A program made the translations under genes and the position numbers. DNA of 64,000 nt from Candidatus Eremiobacteraceae bacterium. GTDB taxonomy: Bacteria; Vulcanimicrobiota; Vulcanimicrobiia; Eremiobacterales; Eremiobacteraceae. How positions within the stretch are numbered: the stretch's first letter is position 1; every line of letters begins with the position of its first letter. Of this stretch, positions 56,760 through 64,000 are shown piece by piece. Under the pieces are notes generated by a model. The model saw only the letters and a list, made by a program, of their open reading frames with translations. It was not told where the DNA came from and searched no databases. The stretch lies in assembly GCA_036511855.1 (NCBI GenBank), contig DATCBN010000004.1, positions 62,001-126,000 of the forward strand. The letters run 5' to 3'.

Positions 56760-58001
56760 TCAGGCTATTCCCGCCGGCCTGGCGGCGCGAGTGACGACGC
56801 CGAGCGCGTCGGCCGCCATGCGGTCGGCGGCGCCCGCGTGTGCGGCGTAGATCTTTGACAACGTCTCGCCCATCGCGCGCAGATCGTCGGGCCGCGCGAG
56901 CAGATCGGAGGCGCGGTCGGCGACTTCGGCGGGCATCATCACGCCTCGCATTTCGGGCGCGACCTCGCGGCCTACATCGATATTCGGCTGCGCCACGAAC
57001 TGGAAGCTGCGTTCGACCTTGCGCACGAGCCAGCGCTTCAGCGGACGGCCTACGAACGGCACGTGATGCAGATACGAGCCCAGACCGTTCAACGTGACCT
57101 CGTCGGGCCGGTTGAGGGGCACGAGCACGAGCATCGGGCGGCCGAGCACCGCCGCCTCAAGACACTTGGTCCCTGGAATCGTGATGACGAGTTGCGCGTG
57201 CGATAGCGCGCGATAATCGCCCGACCGGTCGAGCGTCACGCGCACGCCGTCGCCCTCGATGGCCGCGCCGCCGTCGGTGAGCCGGCCTTGTATGCCGCCG
57301 TACTTCGAGTCGGGCCGGCGCGCGAGCGCAGCGTCCAATTGCTCGTCGGAATTGAACGGCGAGACCACGAACGTCACCGGCAGATGCGGCATCCGGCGCG
57401 CCAAATCGCGCGCGACGGCCAAGAAGAATTGCATCAGGTACTTGATCTCCGCAGGCCTGCTGCCCGGGAGGATGCAGACGCCCTCGCCGACGCCAGGCGG
57501 GGACGGCGCTTCATCGAGCGTGCCGAGCACGCTATCGGCCACCAAATTGCCGACGACGCGCACGCGCTCTGCCGGCGCGCCGTCGCTGCGCAGCTTGCGC
57601 GCGTTCTCTTCGTCGAGCGCATAGAACCGCTGAAACGACGGGCTATATGCGCGGCGCGAGAACTTGTACGTGAGCGGCGTGAGGCCCAACCGTTTGGCCA
57701 ACGTGGTGGCGTGGAACAGATCGCCGCCGAGGTATTGGAGCACGCCCGCTCCACGGTGCATGCCTTCGACGCGTTTGTTCACGAGGAAACGGGCGTACGC
57801 TTTCGGGTCGAGCACGTGCGCGTTTGGAAACATCGCTTTGGCTTGAGCCGCTTCGCGGCCGGTGGCGTACGGACACGGGACCAGCACGATGGTGATCTCC
57901 GCATCCGGCGCGCGCGCGAGCACGGCGCGGAGAAACGGCCGCGTCCAACCCATCAGTTCGCCGGGCCCATTCGTGGTGACGACGACGCGTTCGGCGCTCA
58001 T
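56760..58001 (-). CDS. LpxB-like (lipid-A-disaccharide synthase-related) protein
   Basis: A 413-residue GT-B protein of the LpxB group: NGPGELMGWTRPFLRAVL at the N-terminus, VCILPGSRPAEIKYLMQFFLAV (about 173-194) as the LpxB PGSRxxE motif, and LVITIPGTKCLEAAVLGRPMLVLVPLN in the donor region. It corresponds better to the lipid-A-disaccharide-synthase-related proteins of cyanobacteria than to E. coli LpxB as I recall them, so formation of the lipid A disaccharide is not assured. ATGA overlap with hldE2. Confidence 0.75.
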   Translation of the reverse strand: MSAERVVVTTNGPGELMGWTRPFLRAVLARAPDAEITIVLVPCPYATGREAAQAKAMFPNAHVLDPKAYARFLVNKRVEGMHRGAGVLQYLGGDLFHATTLAKRLGLTPLTYKFSRRAYSPSFQRFYALDEENARKLRSDGAPAERVRVVGNLVADSVLGTLDEAPSPPGVGEGVCILPGSRPAEIKYLMQFFLAVARDLARRMPHLPVTFVVSPFNSDEQLDAALARRPDSKYGGIQGRLTDGGAAIEGDGVRVTLDRSGDYRALSHAQLVITIPGTKCLEAAVLGRPMLVLVPLNRPDEVTLNGLGSYLHHVPFVGRPLKRWLVRKVERSFQFVAQPNIDVGREVAPEMRGVMMPAEVADRASDLLARPDDLRAMGETLSKIYAAHAGAADRMAADALGVVTRAARPAGIA

Positions 58002-58489
58002 ACGCGATCCTGCGCGCGCAGCTTCGCGACGATGTCGGTTGTCGACCAGCCGTCGACATGCGGCGCGATGATAATGCGTCCGCCCACTTCGCGCACGGCT
58101 GCCGCTTCGGGTAAATCGTCCGGCCGGTACTGAGCGCTCTTCACGTGGATCTCGGGCTTGATCTGGAGGATGGTGGCATCGGGCCGTTCTTCGTCGAAAA
58201 TGCAGACGAAATCTACACAGGCCAAGGCGGCCACCACCTCGGCGCGCTCGGCCTGCGGCACGATCGGCCGGTTCGGTCCCTTTCCGAGCAGCCGCACCGA
58301 TGCATCCGAATTGACGCCCACGATGAGCAATCCGCCTAATGCGCGCGCGTACTCGAGATAACGGACGTGGCCGACGTGCAGCAGATCGAAGACCCCGTTG
58401 GTGAAGACCACTGGACCTCGTGCCACGCGCAGGTCGGCGGCGCGAGCCGCGGCGTCGTGTCGGGAAAGGACTTTATCAGCCGCGTGCAT
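57998..58489 (-). CDS. Heptose-1-phosphate adenylyltransferase (HldE C-domain type)
   Basis: A 163-residue nucleotidyltransferase: VVFTNGVFDLLHVGHVRYLEYA with HxGH at 38-41, IVGVNSDASVRLLGKGPNRP, and the late WSTTDIVAKL segment (equivalent to the ISTTxI signature). It makes ADP-heptose from heptose-1-phosphate. It is separate from the kinase here, a split HldE, and overlaps it by 14 bp. ATG 58489 gives the normal length. Confidence 0.93.
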   Translation of the reverse strand: MHAADKVLSRHDAAARAADLRVARGPVVFTNGVFDLLHVGHVRYLEYARALGGLLIVGVNSDASVRLLGKGPNRPIVPQAERAEVVAALACVDFVCIFDEERPDATILQIKPEIHVKSAQYRPDDLPEAAAVREVGGRIIIAPHVDGWSTTDIVAKLRAQDRV

Positions 58490-59525
58490 CGCGTACTCCA
58501 CGCCGCTTGAGCGGCGCGAACGGCACGGCATCGGCCACGCCTTCGTGAGCGGCGAACGAGCTGATCTCTTTTGACGTCGCAGTGGCGGTGCCGAGCTTCT
58601 CCACCACCACGCCGGCGGCTAACGTCGCGAGAGCGACGGCGTGTTCAATGGATGCGCCCGCCGCCAACGCGAGCGTGAGGGTGGAGACGACCGTGTCGCC
58701 CGCGCCGCTGACATCGAAGACCTGGCGAGCCACCGCCGGAACCGTGAACGGCCGCGCGTTCTTCGAGAAAAGAGTCATGCCATGTTCGCCGCGGGTGATC
58801 AAGACGTGTTTGCACTTGGTCCGGCGCACGAGTTTGGCGCCCGCGCGCGCGAGATCTGCGTCATTCCCGATTTCAATCCCGGAAGCGGCTTCGGCTTCCA
58901 TCGCGTTAGGCGCGATGCAATCGATCCCGGAGAATGCATCGATGTTGTCGGGCTTTGGATCCCCGGTCACGATCGCTTTGCGCTTGAACCGGCGAGCCGC
59001 GGCGACGAGCCGCGCGTCGACCGCGCCCTTGCCGTAGTCGGAGACGACCACCCCGTCGACTCGCCCGTCGAACGCCGCCAGAGAACGGCACATGATGTCG
59101 CGCACCCGTTCTTCGAGCGGCTCCGAGCTTTCGCGGTCCGCGCGAACGACCTGTTGATGGTGGGCGACGATTCGCGTCTTCTGCGTCGTGGGGCGCCGAG
59201 CCACGCGCGTGATCCCGCGCGTATCCACGTTCAACTTCTTGAACAACGACATGACGCGATCGCCGGCATCATCGCGGCCGACGATGCCGACGACCGCCAC
59301 TTTGGCGCCGAGCGCGGCCAAGTTGCTCGCAACGTTTCCTGCGCCGCCCAGCGTGTAGGAGTGCGATTGGACTTCGACCACGGGCACCGGCGCTTCGGGC
59401 GATATGCGGCGTACGCGACCCCACAGCCACTCATCGAGCATGAGGTCTCCGGCGACGACTATGCGTTTCGCGCGCATGTCGGCGAGCAAGGTCGCGATCC
59501 AGGCAGACTTGTCGCGAGCGGTCAT
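58476..59525 (-). CDS. Heptose-7-phosphate kinase (HldE N-domain type)
   Basis: PfkB-family sugar kinase, 349 residues from ATG 59525: VVAGDLMLDEWLWGRVRRISPEAPVPVV at the N-terminus, GGAGNVASNLAALGA, and the anion-hole motif DVSGAGDTVVSTL with catalytic Asp near residue 288. It phosphorylates D-glycero-D-manno-heptose-7-phosphate. ATGA overlap with gmhB. Confidence 0.93.
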   Translation of the reverse strand: MTARDKSAWIATLLADMRAKRIVVAGDLMLDEWLWGRVRRISPEAPVPVVEVQSHSYTLGGAGNVASNLAALGAKVAVVGIVGRDDAGDRVMSLFKKLNVDTRGITRVARRPTTQKTRIVAHHQQVVRADRESSEPLEERVRDIMCRSLAAFDGRVDGVVVSDYGKGAVDARLVAAARRFKRKAIVTGDPKPDNIDAFSGIDCIAPNAMEAEAASGIEIGNDADLARAGAKLVRRTKCKHVLITRGEHGMTLFSKNARPFTVPAVARQVFDVSGAGDTVVSTLTLALAAGASIEHAVALATLAAGVVVEKLGTATATSKEISSFAAHEGVADAVPFAPLKRRGVRDARG

Positions 59526-60109
59526 GAGTGCGCGATGACGTAGTGCGCGGCGTCGACAAGGTCGCGTGCCCGATATTCCGGCTCTGACGCGCCGAAATCT
59601 TCCGCTTCCTGCGACGGCGGAACCGGATCGACCGCGATCGTGCGGCACCCGGCAGCGGCGCCCGCCGCGATGTCGCGGGCGCGGTCGCCGATCGCCCACG
59701 ACGCGTTTGGGTCGAGCGACAACTCGGCGGCGGCACGGAGGATCAGCCCCGGCGACGGTTTACGGCAATCGCAGTCGACCGCGTACTGCGGCAGTGGTGC
59801 GTCCGGCAGATGCGGGCAGCGGTACGATGCAGCGATGGTGACGCCCCGGCCGGCGAGGAGTTGGGCGAGACGTTCGTCGACCGCATCCGCCTGCTTCTCC
59901 GTGAAGTATCCGCGCGCGATGCCCGATTGATTTGATACGACGACCAAGACGTAGCCCGCCGCGGCGAGCATCTTCGCGCCCTCGGCCGCGTTTTGGACGA
60001 GTTCGACGTCTTCCGCTTTGCCCACGTATTCACGATCCACATTCAAGGTGCCGTCGCGATCTAAGAACACCGCGCGCCGTTTGCGGTCATCGCTCAGGTC
60101 TCGATCCAC
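59522..60109 (-). CDS. gmhB: D,D-heptose 1,7-bisphosphate phosphatase
   Basis: HAD phosphatase, 195 residues: AVFLDRDGTLN with nucleophile Asp17 and acid Asp19, VSNQSGIARGYF, and the zinc-binding loop of GmhB (Cys98, His100, Cys113, Cys115 in RCPHLPD and DCDCRKPSPG). It sits between the two halves of the heptose pathway and accB. GmhA and HldD genes are not in the window. Confidence 0.95.
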   Translation of the reverse strand: MDRDLSDDRKRRAVFLDRDGTLNVDREYVGKAEDVELVQNAAEGAKMLAAAGYVLVVVSNQSGIARGYFTEKQADAVDERLAQLLAGRGVTIAASYRCPHLPDAPLPQYAVDCDCRKPSPGLILRAAAELSLDPNASWAIGDRARDIAAGAAAGCRTIAVDPVPPSQEAEDFGASEPEYRARDLVDAAHYVIAHS

Positions 60110-60543
60110 ATGAGTTCCTGATTGAGCGTTACGAGATCGCCGTCGTTGACGCAGATCTTGGCGACCTTGCCGTCGAATTCACTGACGATTTCGTTCATCA
60201 ATTTCATCGCTTCCAGGATGCAAAGAACCTGCCCTTCGGTGACCGTGCCGCCCGTTTCGCAAAACGACGGAGCGCCCGGCGCCGGCGCGCGGTAGAAAAC
60301 GCCGACAAGCGGCGCGAGCACTTTCTTGATGTTCGCGGGCAGGGCGCGGCTCTGCTCGGCGGAAGCGGCCGAACCCGCCGGCAGCAATCGAGTTCGGTCG
60401 GCCGCAGCGGCGGCGATGGCCTGGTTGGGCGCAGACATCCGCAGGTCGATGTCGGTGTCGCCGACCTGTACGCGGATGCGATCGAGACCTTCGCGCTGCA
60501 TCAACTCGACGAGCTTGTCCAGGACCCTTTTGTCAGGTTCCAT
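60094..60543 (-). CDS. accB: Acetyl-CoA carboxylase biotin carboxyl carrier protein
   Basis: Biotin carrier of fatty-acid synthesis, 149 residues. N-terminal helical region (VLDKLVELMQREGLDRIRVQVGDTDIDLR), an Ala-rich linker, and the biotinyl domain from about 75 with the target Lys114 in LEAMKLMNEI. ATG 60543 is chosen for its GGGAGG ribosome-binding sequence, and it overlaps hisS by 11 bp. accC is not next to it, which is uncommon. Confidence 0.94.
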   Translation of the reverse strand: MEPDKRVLDKLVELMQREGLDRIRVQVGDTDIDLRMSAPNQAIAAAAADRTRLLPAGSAASAEQSRALPANIKKVLAPLVGVFYRAPAPGAPSFCETGGTVTEGQVLCILEAMKLMNEIVSEFDGKVAKICVNDGDLVTLNQELMWIET

Positions 60544-61819
60544 GAGGCCTCCCATCATCGAGCCGCCGCGCGATCTCACGATCCGCGCCGGCGAGACGCA
60601 CCCGCACGCGCTCGCGCGTGCGAAGATCCTGCAATGTCGCTTCGCCGGCGGCAAGTTCATCACTGCCCACGATCACGGCATATACCGCCCCGCGTGCCGC
60701 CGCCGCCTTGACCTGCTTGTCCATCTTTCGCAACGTATAATCGACATCGGCACGCAGGCCCGCCATTCGCGCCGCTTGCAAAACGGGCACGACCGCAGCG
60801 AGACTCGCATCGTCGAGAGCGACGAACGCGACGTCCAGCGTCCGCTCACTTGCGCCGAGCGTACTGCCGACCGCCTCTGCCACGATCAAGAGCCGGTCCA
60901 TGCCCATGCCGAATCCGACCCCGGGTGTCGGCGGCCCGCCCATCGTCTGCACGAGATCGTCGTAACGGCCGCCGCCGCACACAGCGCTCTGCGCGCCGAG
61001 GGACGTCGACGTGATCTCAAATACCGTGCGCGTATAGTAGTCAAGGCCGCGGACGATGCGATGGTTGCGGACGAAGTCGATGCCCATCGCGCGCAACGCG
61101 ATCTGCGTACCCTCGAAGTGGGCCACGCACTGCGCGCACAAAAAGTCGTTGATATCCGGCGCGGCCTCGATCAAAGCGCGATCGGCAGCATCTTTTGAAT
61201 CGAGGATGCGCAAGGGATTGGTTTGCAAGCGCGCCTTGCTCAATTCCGAGAGCTCGTCCGCATGACGATTGAAGTGCTCGATAAGCGCCGCGCGATAAGC
61301 CGGGCGGCACGAAGAGCAACCCATCGAATTCAGCTCGGTCGTGACCTCACGTATTCCCGATCGCGAGAGCACGTCGAGCGCGAGCGCGATTACCTCGGCA
61401 TCCACTTGCGGGGCTGCTGCGCCGAAACACTCCACGCCGAACTGATGCGCCTGCCGGTAACGCCCCTTTTGCGGACGCTCGTAGCGAAAGAAAGGTCCGC
61501 GGTAATACAGCTTGAGCGGCACGGCCTGCAAGAGATTGTGTTCGAGCACCGCGCGCACGACGGGCGCCGTGAGCTCCGGCCGCAAGGTGAGGCTTCGACC
61601 GGCACGATCGTCGAACGTATACATCTCCTTGTCGACGATGTCCGTGCCCTCGCCGATCGTGCGTACGAAGACGTCCGTGCTTTCGAAGACCGGCGTGCGG
61701 ATCTCGCCGTAGCCGAAGCGCGCGCAAGACGCGTCGATGATCTCCTCGAGCGCTTGCCAGCGAACCGACTGAGCGGGGAGTATGTCATAGGTGCCCCTGG
61801 GCGCCGTCAGGTTGCTCAC
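60533..61819 (-). CDS. hisS: Histidyl-tRNA synthetase
   Basis: Class II synthetase, 428 residues from GTG 61819: APRGTYDILP, motif 1 region RTPVFESTDVFVRTIGEGTDIVDKEMY, motif 2 YYRGPFFRYERPQKGRYRQAHQFG, the histidine-A loop GLDYYTRTVFE, and GGGRYDDLV. The ATG-like starts farther upstream would run over the divergent permease promoter. It is the first gene of the LPS/heptose operon, directly upstream of accB. Confidence 0.96.
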   Translation of the reverse strand: MSNLTAPRGTYDILPAQSVRWQALEEIIDASCARFGYGEIRTPVFESTDVFVRTIGEGTDIVDKEMYTFDDRAGRSLTLRPELTAPVVRAVLEHNLLQAVPLKLYYRGPFFRYERPQKGRYRQAHQFGVECFGAAAPQVDAEVIALALDVLSRSGIREVTTELNSMGCSSCRPAYRAALIEHFNRHADELSELSKARLQTNPLRILDSKDAADRALIEAAPDINDFLCAQCVAHFEGTQIALRAMGIDFVRNHRIVRGLDYYTRTVFEITSTSLGAQSAVCGGGRYDDLVQTMGGPPTPGVGFGMGMDRLLIVAEAVGSTLGASERTLDVAFVALDDASLAAVVPVLQAARMAGLRADVDYTLRKMDKQVKAAAARGAVYAVIVGSDELAAGEATLQDLRTRERVRVRLAGADREIARRLDDGRPHGT

Positions 61820-61865
61820 GTCGCGTTTGTCTACTTGCTTTATGAATGTGGATTGCAGCGAGAGA

Positions 61866-61881
61866 GGCGAGGCTGCTCGCC
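61866..61881. repeat. Possible degenerate palindrome upstream of hisS
   Basis: GGCGAG / CTCGCC arms around GCTG followed by CTAGCACGG, reminiscent of the GGGCGAGC variant with its CTAGTACGG flank. It lies in the divergent hisS/permease control region. Confidence 0.4.
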
Positions 61882-61923
61882 TAGCACGGTTGTCCCGCGA
61901 AACGAATCTTGCCAAAGATTTTG

Positions 61924-63129
61924 ATGCACGTTCGGCCAGCTCCGGCGCCATCCCCTTTGCCGCTGCGCGCCCGGGTAGTTATCGCCGGCGCTATTTGTTT
62001 CGCGTGCGTCAAGACGCCGCCCGAATCATTGCTCGCGCTGTCCGCTGCGATTGCCGATTGGGCATCCATCGTACTGGCGGCGCTGCCGTATGTCGTTTTT
62101 GGTGCGCTCGCCGCAACGCTCACACGCCTGTCCGCTTCTCGATGGCCCTCGCGTAGCCATAATGCCATCGCGGTGTTCGCGATTTTTAATCCAGGATGCG
62201 ATTGCGCGCTCAACGGATTTGCCGGCGCACTCGCACGCGCGCACACGGCTTTGGCCGGCTTCGCGCTGACGTTTGCCGCCGCAGCATCGCCGGCCGCGCT
62301 TGCAGTAACCTACGCAGCGTTCGGCATGCACATGACCGCAACTCGCGCGGCCGGCGGCGCCATCGCCGCCGCACTCACCGCCGTGTCGTGGTCCATATTA
62401 GCGCAACCCGTACTAGGGCAAGCATCGCTTGCCCAGCGTCGTGATCGTACTGTACTAGGGCAAGCATCGCTTGCCCAGCGTCGTGGTCGTATTGTAGGAG
62501 GGCAAGCATCGCTTGCCCATTCTGCCCCTCGCGACATACTACGGCAAGCATCGCTTGCCCATTCTGCCCCTCGCGGCGTACTAGGGCAAGCATCGCTTGC
62601 CCAGCGTCGTGATCGTACTGTACTAGGGCAAGCATCGCTTGCCCATTCTGCCCCACGCGGCGTACTACGGCAAGCATCGCTTGCCCAGCGTCGTGATCGT
62701 GCTGTACGAGGGCAAGCATCGCTTGCCCAGCGTCGTGATCGTACTGTACTAGGGCAAGCATCGCTTGCCCATGCCGAACATCGCCCCGATCTACCCGGCG
62801 AACTGGCCGCTGCGCTGGCCGGCATCGCGTTCGCAGCCGCCGCGGCGGTCGCCGCAAAAATAATCGTTCCTGCCGCCGCTTTCGCCCACTTGTCGCCCGC
62901 GGGCGCCGCGCTTCTCGGCGCGCTTCTCTCGCCATGTTCGACCGCCGATCCGTTGCTCGCGGCCGCTCTCACGCAACATGCGCGAGCACAGATCTCATTC
63001 ATGCTCGCGGCCCAGTGTCTGGACGTCCGCCAAATGCTACTCCTGCAGCGGCACTTCGGCACTGCGCGCATGACTGCCGCCGCAGGTAGCGCAGCGATCG
63101 CGTGCGTGCTGGCCACGATGTTCGCGTGA
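61924..63129 (+). CDS. UPF0718/YraQ-like permease with inserted tandem repeat
   Basis: A 401-residue membrane protein from ATG 61924 (TTG 61909 is an alternative). Half one (about 15-160) and half two (about 285-400) correspond to the two modules of UPF0718/YraQ permeases: FAIFNPGCDCALNGFAGALARA in half one, and ALLGALLSPCSTADPLLAAALT with ISFMLAAQCLDVRQMLLLQRHFG in half two. Between them residues about 163-282 are nine copies of a 14-residue repeat (VLGQASLAQRRDRT or VLGQASLAHSAPRG) encoded by palindromic DNA. Without the array the length (about 280) would be normal for the family. The reading frame is unbroken. It is probably a metal or anion permease acting with the next gene product; substrate unknown. 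Confidence 0.75.
   Translation: MHVRPAPAPSPLPLRARVVIAGAICFACVKTPPESLLALSAAIADWASIVLAALPYVVFGALAATLTRLSASRWPSRSHNAIAVFAIFNPGCDCALNGFAGALARAHTALAGFALTFAAAASPAALAVTYAAFGMHMTATRAAGGAIAAALTAVSWSILAQPVLGQASLAQRRDRTVLGQASLAQRRGRIVGGQASLAHSAPRDILRQASLAHSAPRGVLGQASLAQRRDRTVLGQASLAHSAPRGVLRQASLAQRRDRAVRGQASLAQRRDRTVLGQASLAHAEHRPDLPGELAAALAGIAFAAAAAVAAKIIVPAAAFAHLSPAGAALLGALLSPCSTADPLLAAALTQHARAQISFMLAAQCLDVRQMLLLQRHFGTARMTAAAGSAAIACVLATMFA
62416..62770. repeat. Nine-copy 42-bp tandem palindrome array inside a gene
   Basis: Copies of GGGCAAGCATCGCTTGCCC start at 62416, 62458, 62500, 62542, 62584, 62626, 62668, 62710 and 62752: an exact 42-bp period. Copies at 62542 and 62668 begin with C, breaking the outer pair; the rest are perfect. 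The 23-bp spacers are of two kinds, one beginning AGCGTCGTG (after copies 1, 2, 5, 7, 8) and one beginning ATTCTGCCCC (after 3, 4, 6). Most end in GTACTA or a close variant. All copies have the same orientation (ATC loop on plus). No T-tract follows any copy. Confidence 0.97.
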
Positions 63130-63701
63130 ATGTTCGCGCGGCGCTCGCCTTTGCGGGCAGCGCGACGGCCGCGGCAGCGCTCGATGGCGCGGCCCGCGCG
63201 CTCACCGCGGCTCCGCCGGCACTCACGTTGTGCGCAGGCGTTGCGCTTATCGTCATCGCCTCCCAAGGCCTCGCAAGGCGAACGTTTGCGCTTGCGCTTC
63301 TTGGCGGCGCGTGCGCCGGACTGTGGTTGTCGAGCGCCGCGCCTTCCGGTCCGCGCGACGTCATCGCGCGCGCGCCGCGCGGTCACGTCGCGGCGGACCT
63401 CTTCGACGCGTTAGACGCGCTCGACGCCAACCCGGCGGCGTTCGACGCACGCACGATCACGGTCAGCGGCACGTGGACGCCGGCGAGCGCTCGCGGTGCC
63501 GCGTCTGTGTCGCGGCGAGTCATGTCGTGCTGCGCGGCGGACGCGGTTGATGTGGGATTCGACGTGGCGCCGAACGCCGCGGCGCACGTTCGGGCGGGCG
63601 CTTGGGTGGGCGTCTCCGGCCGCGTGCGAGTCCGGCTGCGCAACGGCGAGATGCGTTACGAACTCGGCGGCGCCGTGGTTGTGCCGGCGCCGCCGCGATG
63701 A
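63126..63701 (+). CDS. DUF1980/TIGR03943-like membrane protein, permease partner
   Basis: A 191-residue protein with two N-terminal membrane helices (about 28-47 and 54-72) and a C-terminal soluble domain with the family RxxxSCCxADA motif (RRVMSCCAADAVDV, Cys135-Cys136). TIGR03943/DUF1980 (YcgQ-type) proteins are normally encoded next to UPF0718 permeases, exactly as here. It starts with GTG 63126, overlapping the permease stop by 4 bp (GTGA). Confidence 0.8.
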   Translation: MNVRAALAFAGSATAAAALDGAARALTAAPPALTLCAGVALIVIASQGLARRTFALALLGGACAGLWLSSAAPSGPRDVIARAPRGHVAADLFDALDALDANPAAFDARTITVSGTWTPASARGAASVSRRVMSCCAADAVDVGFDVAPNAAAHVRAGAWVGVSGRVRVRLRNGEMRYELGGAVVVPAPPR

Positions 63702-63708
63702 CGCAACG

Positions 63709-64000
63709 CTAACCTTGCTGCGGTGCGGCGAGCGATAGCGTCTCGCCGCCCTGCATGACGAATGTGGGCCGGGTCATCACGCTTATGTCGGCGATCGGAT
63801 CGCCGCCTACCGCCATGATGTCTGCAAGCAGACCCGGTGCGATCCGGCCGCGATCGTTCACGCCGAGCAGCTCCGCGGCCGACGCCGTCGCCGACCGAAG
63901 TATGTCGACGGAGTCCATCCCCAGTCCGTGCAGAAGCTTGAAGTCTAAATTGTTCTGCCCGTGCGGAAACACGCCGGCGTCGGTTCCGTAGGCAAATTTC
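63709..64000 (-). CDS. Amidohydrolase, C-terminal part
   Basis: The minus-strand frame enters from the right edge and ends at 63709; about 96 residues are visible. FAYGTDAGVFPHGQN holds the conserved metal-site Asp of imidazolonepropionase/prolidase-like amidohydrolases, and LRSATASAAELLGVNDRGRIAPGLLADIMAVGGDPIADI is the standard C-terminal composite-domain return. Substrate cannot be judged. It converges on the DUF1980 gene with a 7-bp gap. Confidence 0.88.
   Translation of the reverse strand, partial: KFAYGTDAGVFPHGQNNLDFKLLHGLGMDSVDILRSATASAAELLGVNDRGRIAPGLLADIMAVGGDPIADISVMTRPTFVMQGGETLSLAAPQQG

Noticed and set aside
62416-62770. CRISPR array
   Set aside because: The regular repeat/spacer pattern looks like one, but the spacers are only two recurring sequences, the repeat is a short perfect palindrome also found dispersed between genes, there are no cas genes, and the array lies inside an open reading frame.
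62410-62775. Permease gene broken by repeat insertion (pseudogene)
   Set aside because: The frame is open through all nine units, both conserved halves are intact, and the downstream partner gene is still coupled by a GTGA overlap.
62310-63386. Minus-strand coding frames across the array (VQYDHDAGQAMLAL-type and WASDACPS-type repeats)
   Set aside because: A 42-bp period without stops keeps several frames open at once. These frames have no family match outside the array, while the plus-strand frame has recognisable permease sequence on both sides.

Overview
The window is a high-GC, gene-dense piece of a bacterial chromosome with no intergenic gap over about 200 bp. It is probably from a diderm of an uncultured lineage. 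Heptose, LpxB-like, LptA-like and O-antigen-type genes imply an LPS-bearing outer membrane. In contrast, the block from a low-molecular-weight phosphatase through rpiB, glyA, upp, the ATP synthase genes, murA and mreB follows an order known from Firmicutes. Candidatus Eremiobacterota (WPS-2) or a relative is my best guess. It rests on gene content and on a family of GGGCAAGC...GCTTGCCC palindromes, not on a marker comparison.

Positions 1-10.4 kb (minus strand) form a phosphate regulon: phoB-phoR, phoU with its own sigma70-type promoter, then pstS-pstC-pstA-pstB behind direct TTAAC repeats that look like a Pho box. The same strand continues into a secreted beta-propeller/phosphoesterase and a second, divergent PstC/PstA-like permease pair that runs off the left edge. 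Positions 10.5-18.8 kb (minus) carry a membrane GT-C-like protein, a secreted LolA-like protein, alaS, a sigma-B-type factor with its RsbW/RsbV switch, two small envelope proteins and a cysteine desulfurase. rarA (plus) follows.

Positions 20.3-41.2 kb are almost entirely minus strand. They hold a PilB/GspE ATPase, an LptA-like protein, TsaC/Sua5, a GH57 branching enzyme, mreB, murA, the full F-type ATP synthase with two b-type subunits (b and b'), wecB, a WecA/TagO-type transferase, dCMP deaminase, upp, glyA, rpiB and a low-molecular-weight phosphatase. Positions 41.2-47.2 kb contain a TIM-barrel isomerase-like gene, a 6S RNA (minus) and a plus-strand operon (DgcA-like epimerase, DgcN/DUF1611, peptide-type lipoprotein, C39-like peptidase) that suggests use of cell-wall D-amino acids or peptides.

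Positions 47.4-61.8 kb (minus) run from hisS through accB, gmhB, the split HldE kinase and adenylyltransferase, an LpxB-like enzyme, and alternating GT2/GT9 glycosyltransferases to aspS and a DehI-like protein. This is an LPS core assembly operon bracketed by two tRNA synthetases. The last 2 kb (plus) encode a UPF0718/YraQ-like permease and its DUF1980/TIGR03943 partner, followed by the C-terminal part of an amidohydrolase (minus).

The most unusual feature is the palindrome family. Dispersed copies lie between genes, and four of them carry T-tracts and look like intrinsic terminators. Their arms vary in a compensated way. Nine copies form a strict 42-bp tandem array in frame inside the permease gene, adding about 120 residues of a 14-residue repeat. 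Operons are tightly coupled: at least 17 stop/start overlaps of 4 bp were seen, most of them with GTG or TTG starts.
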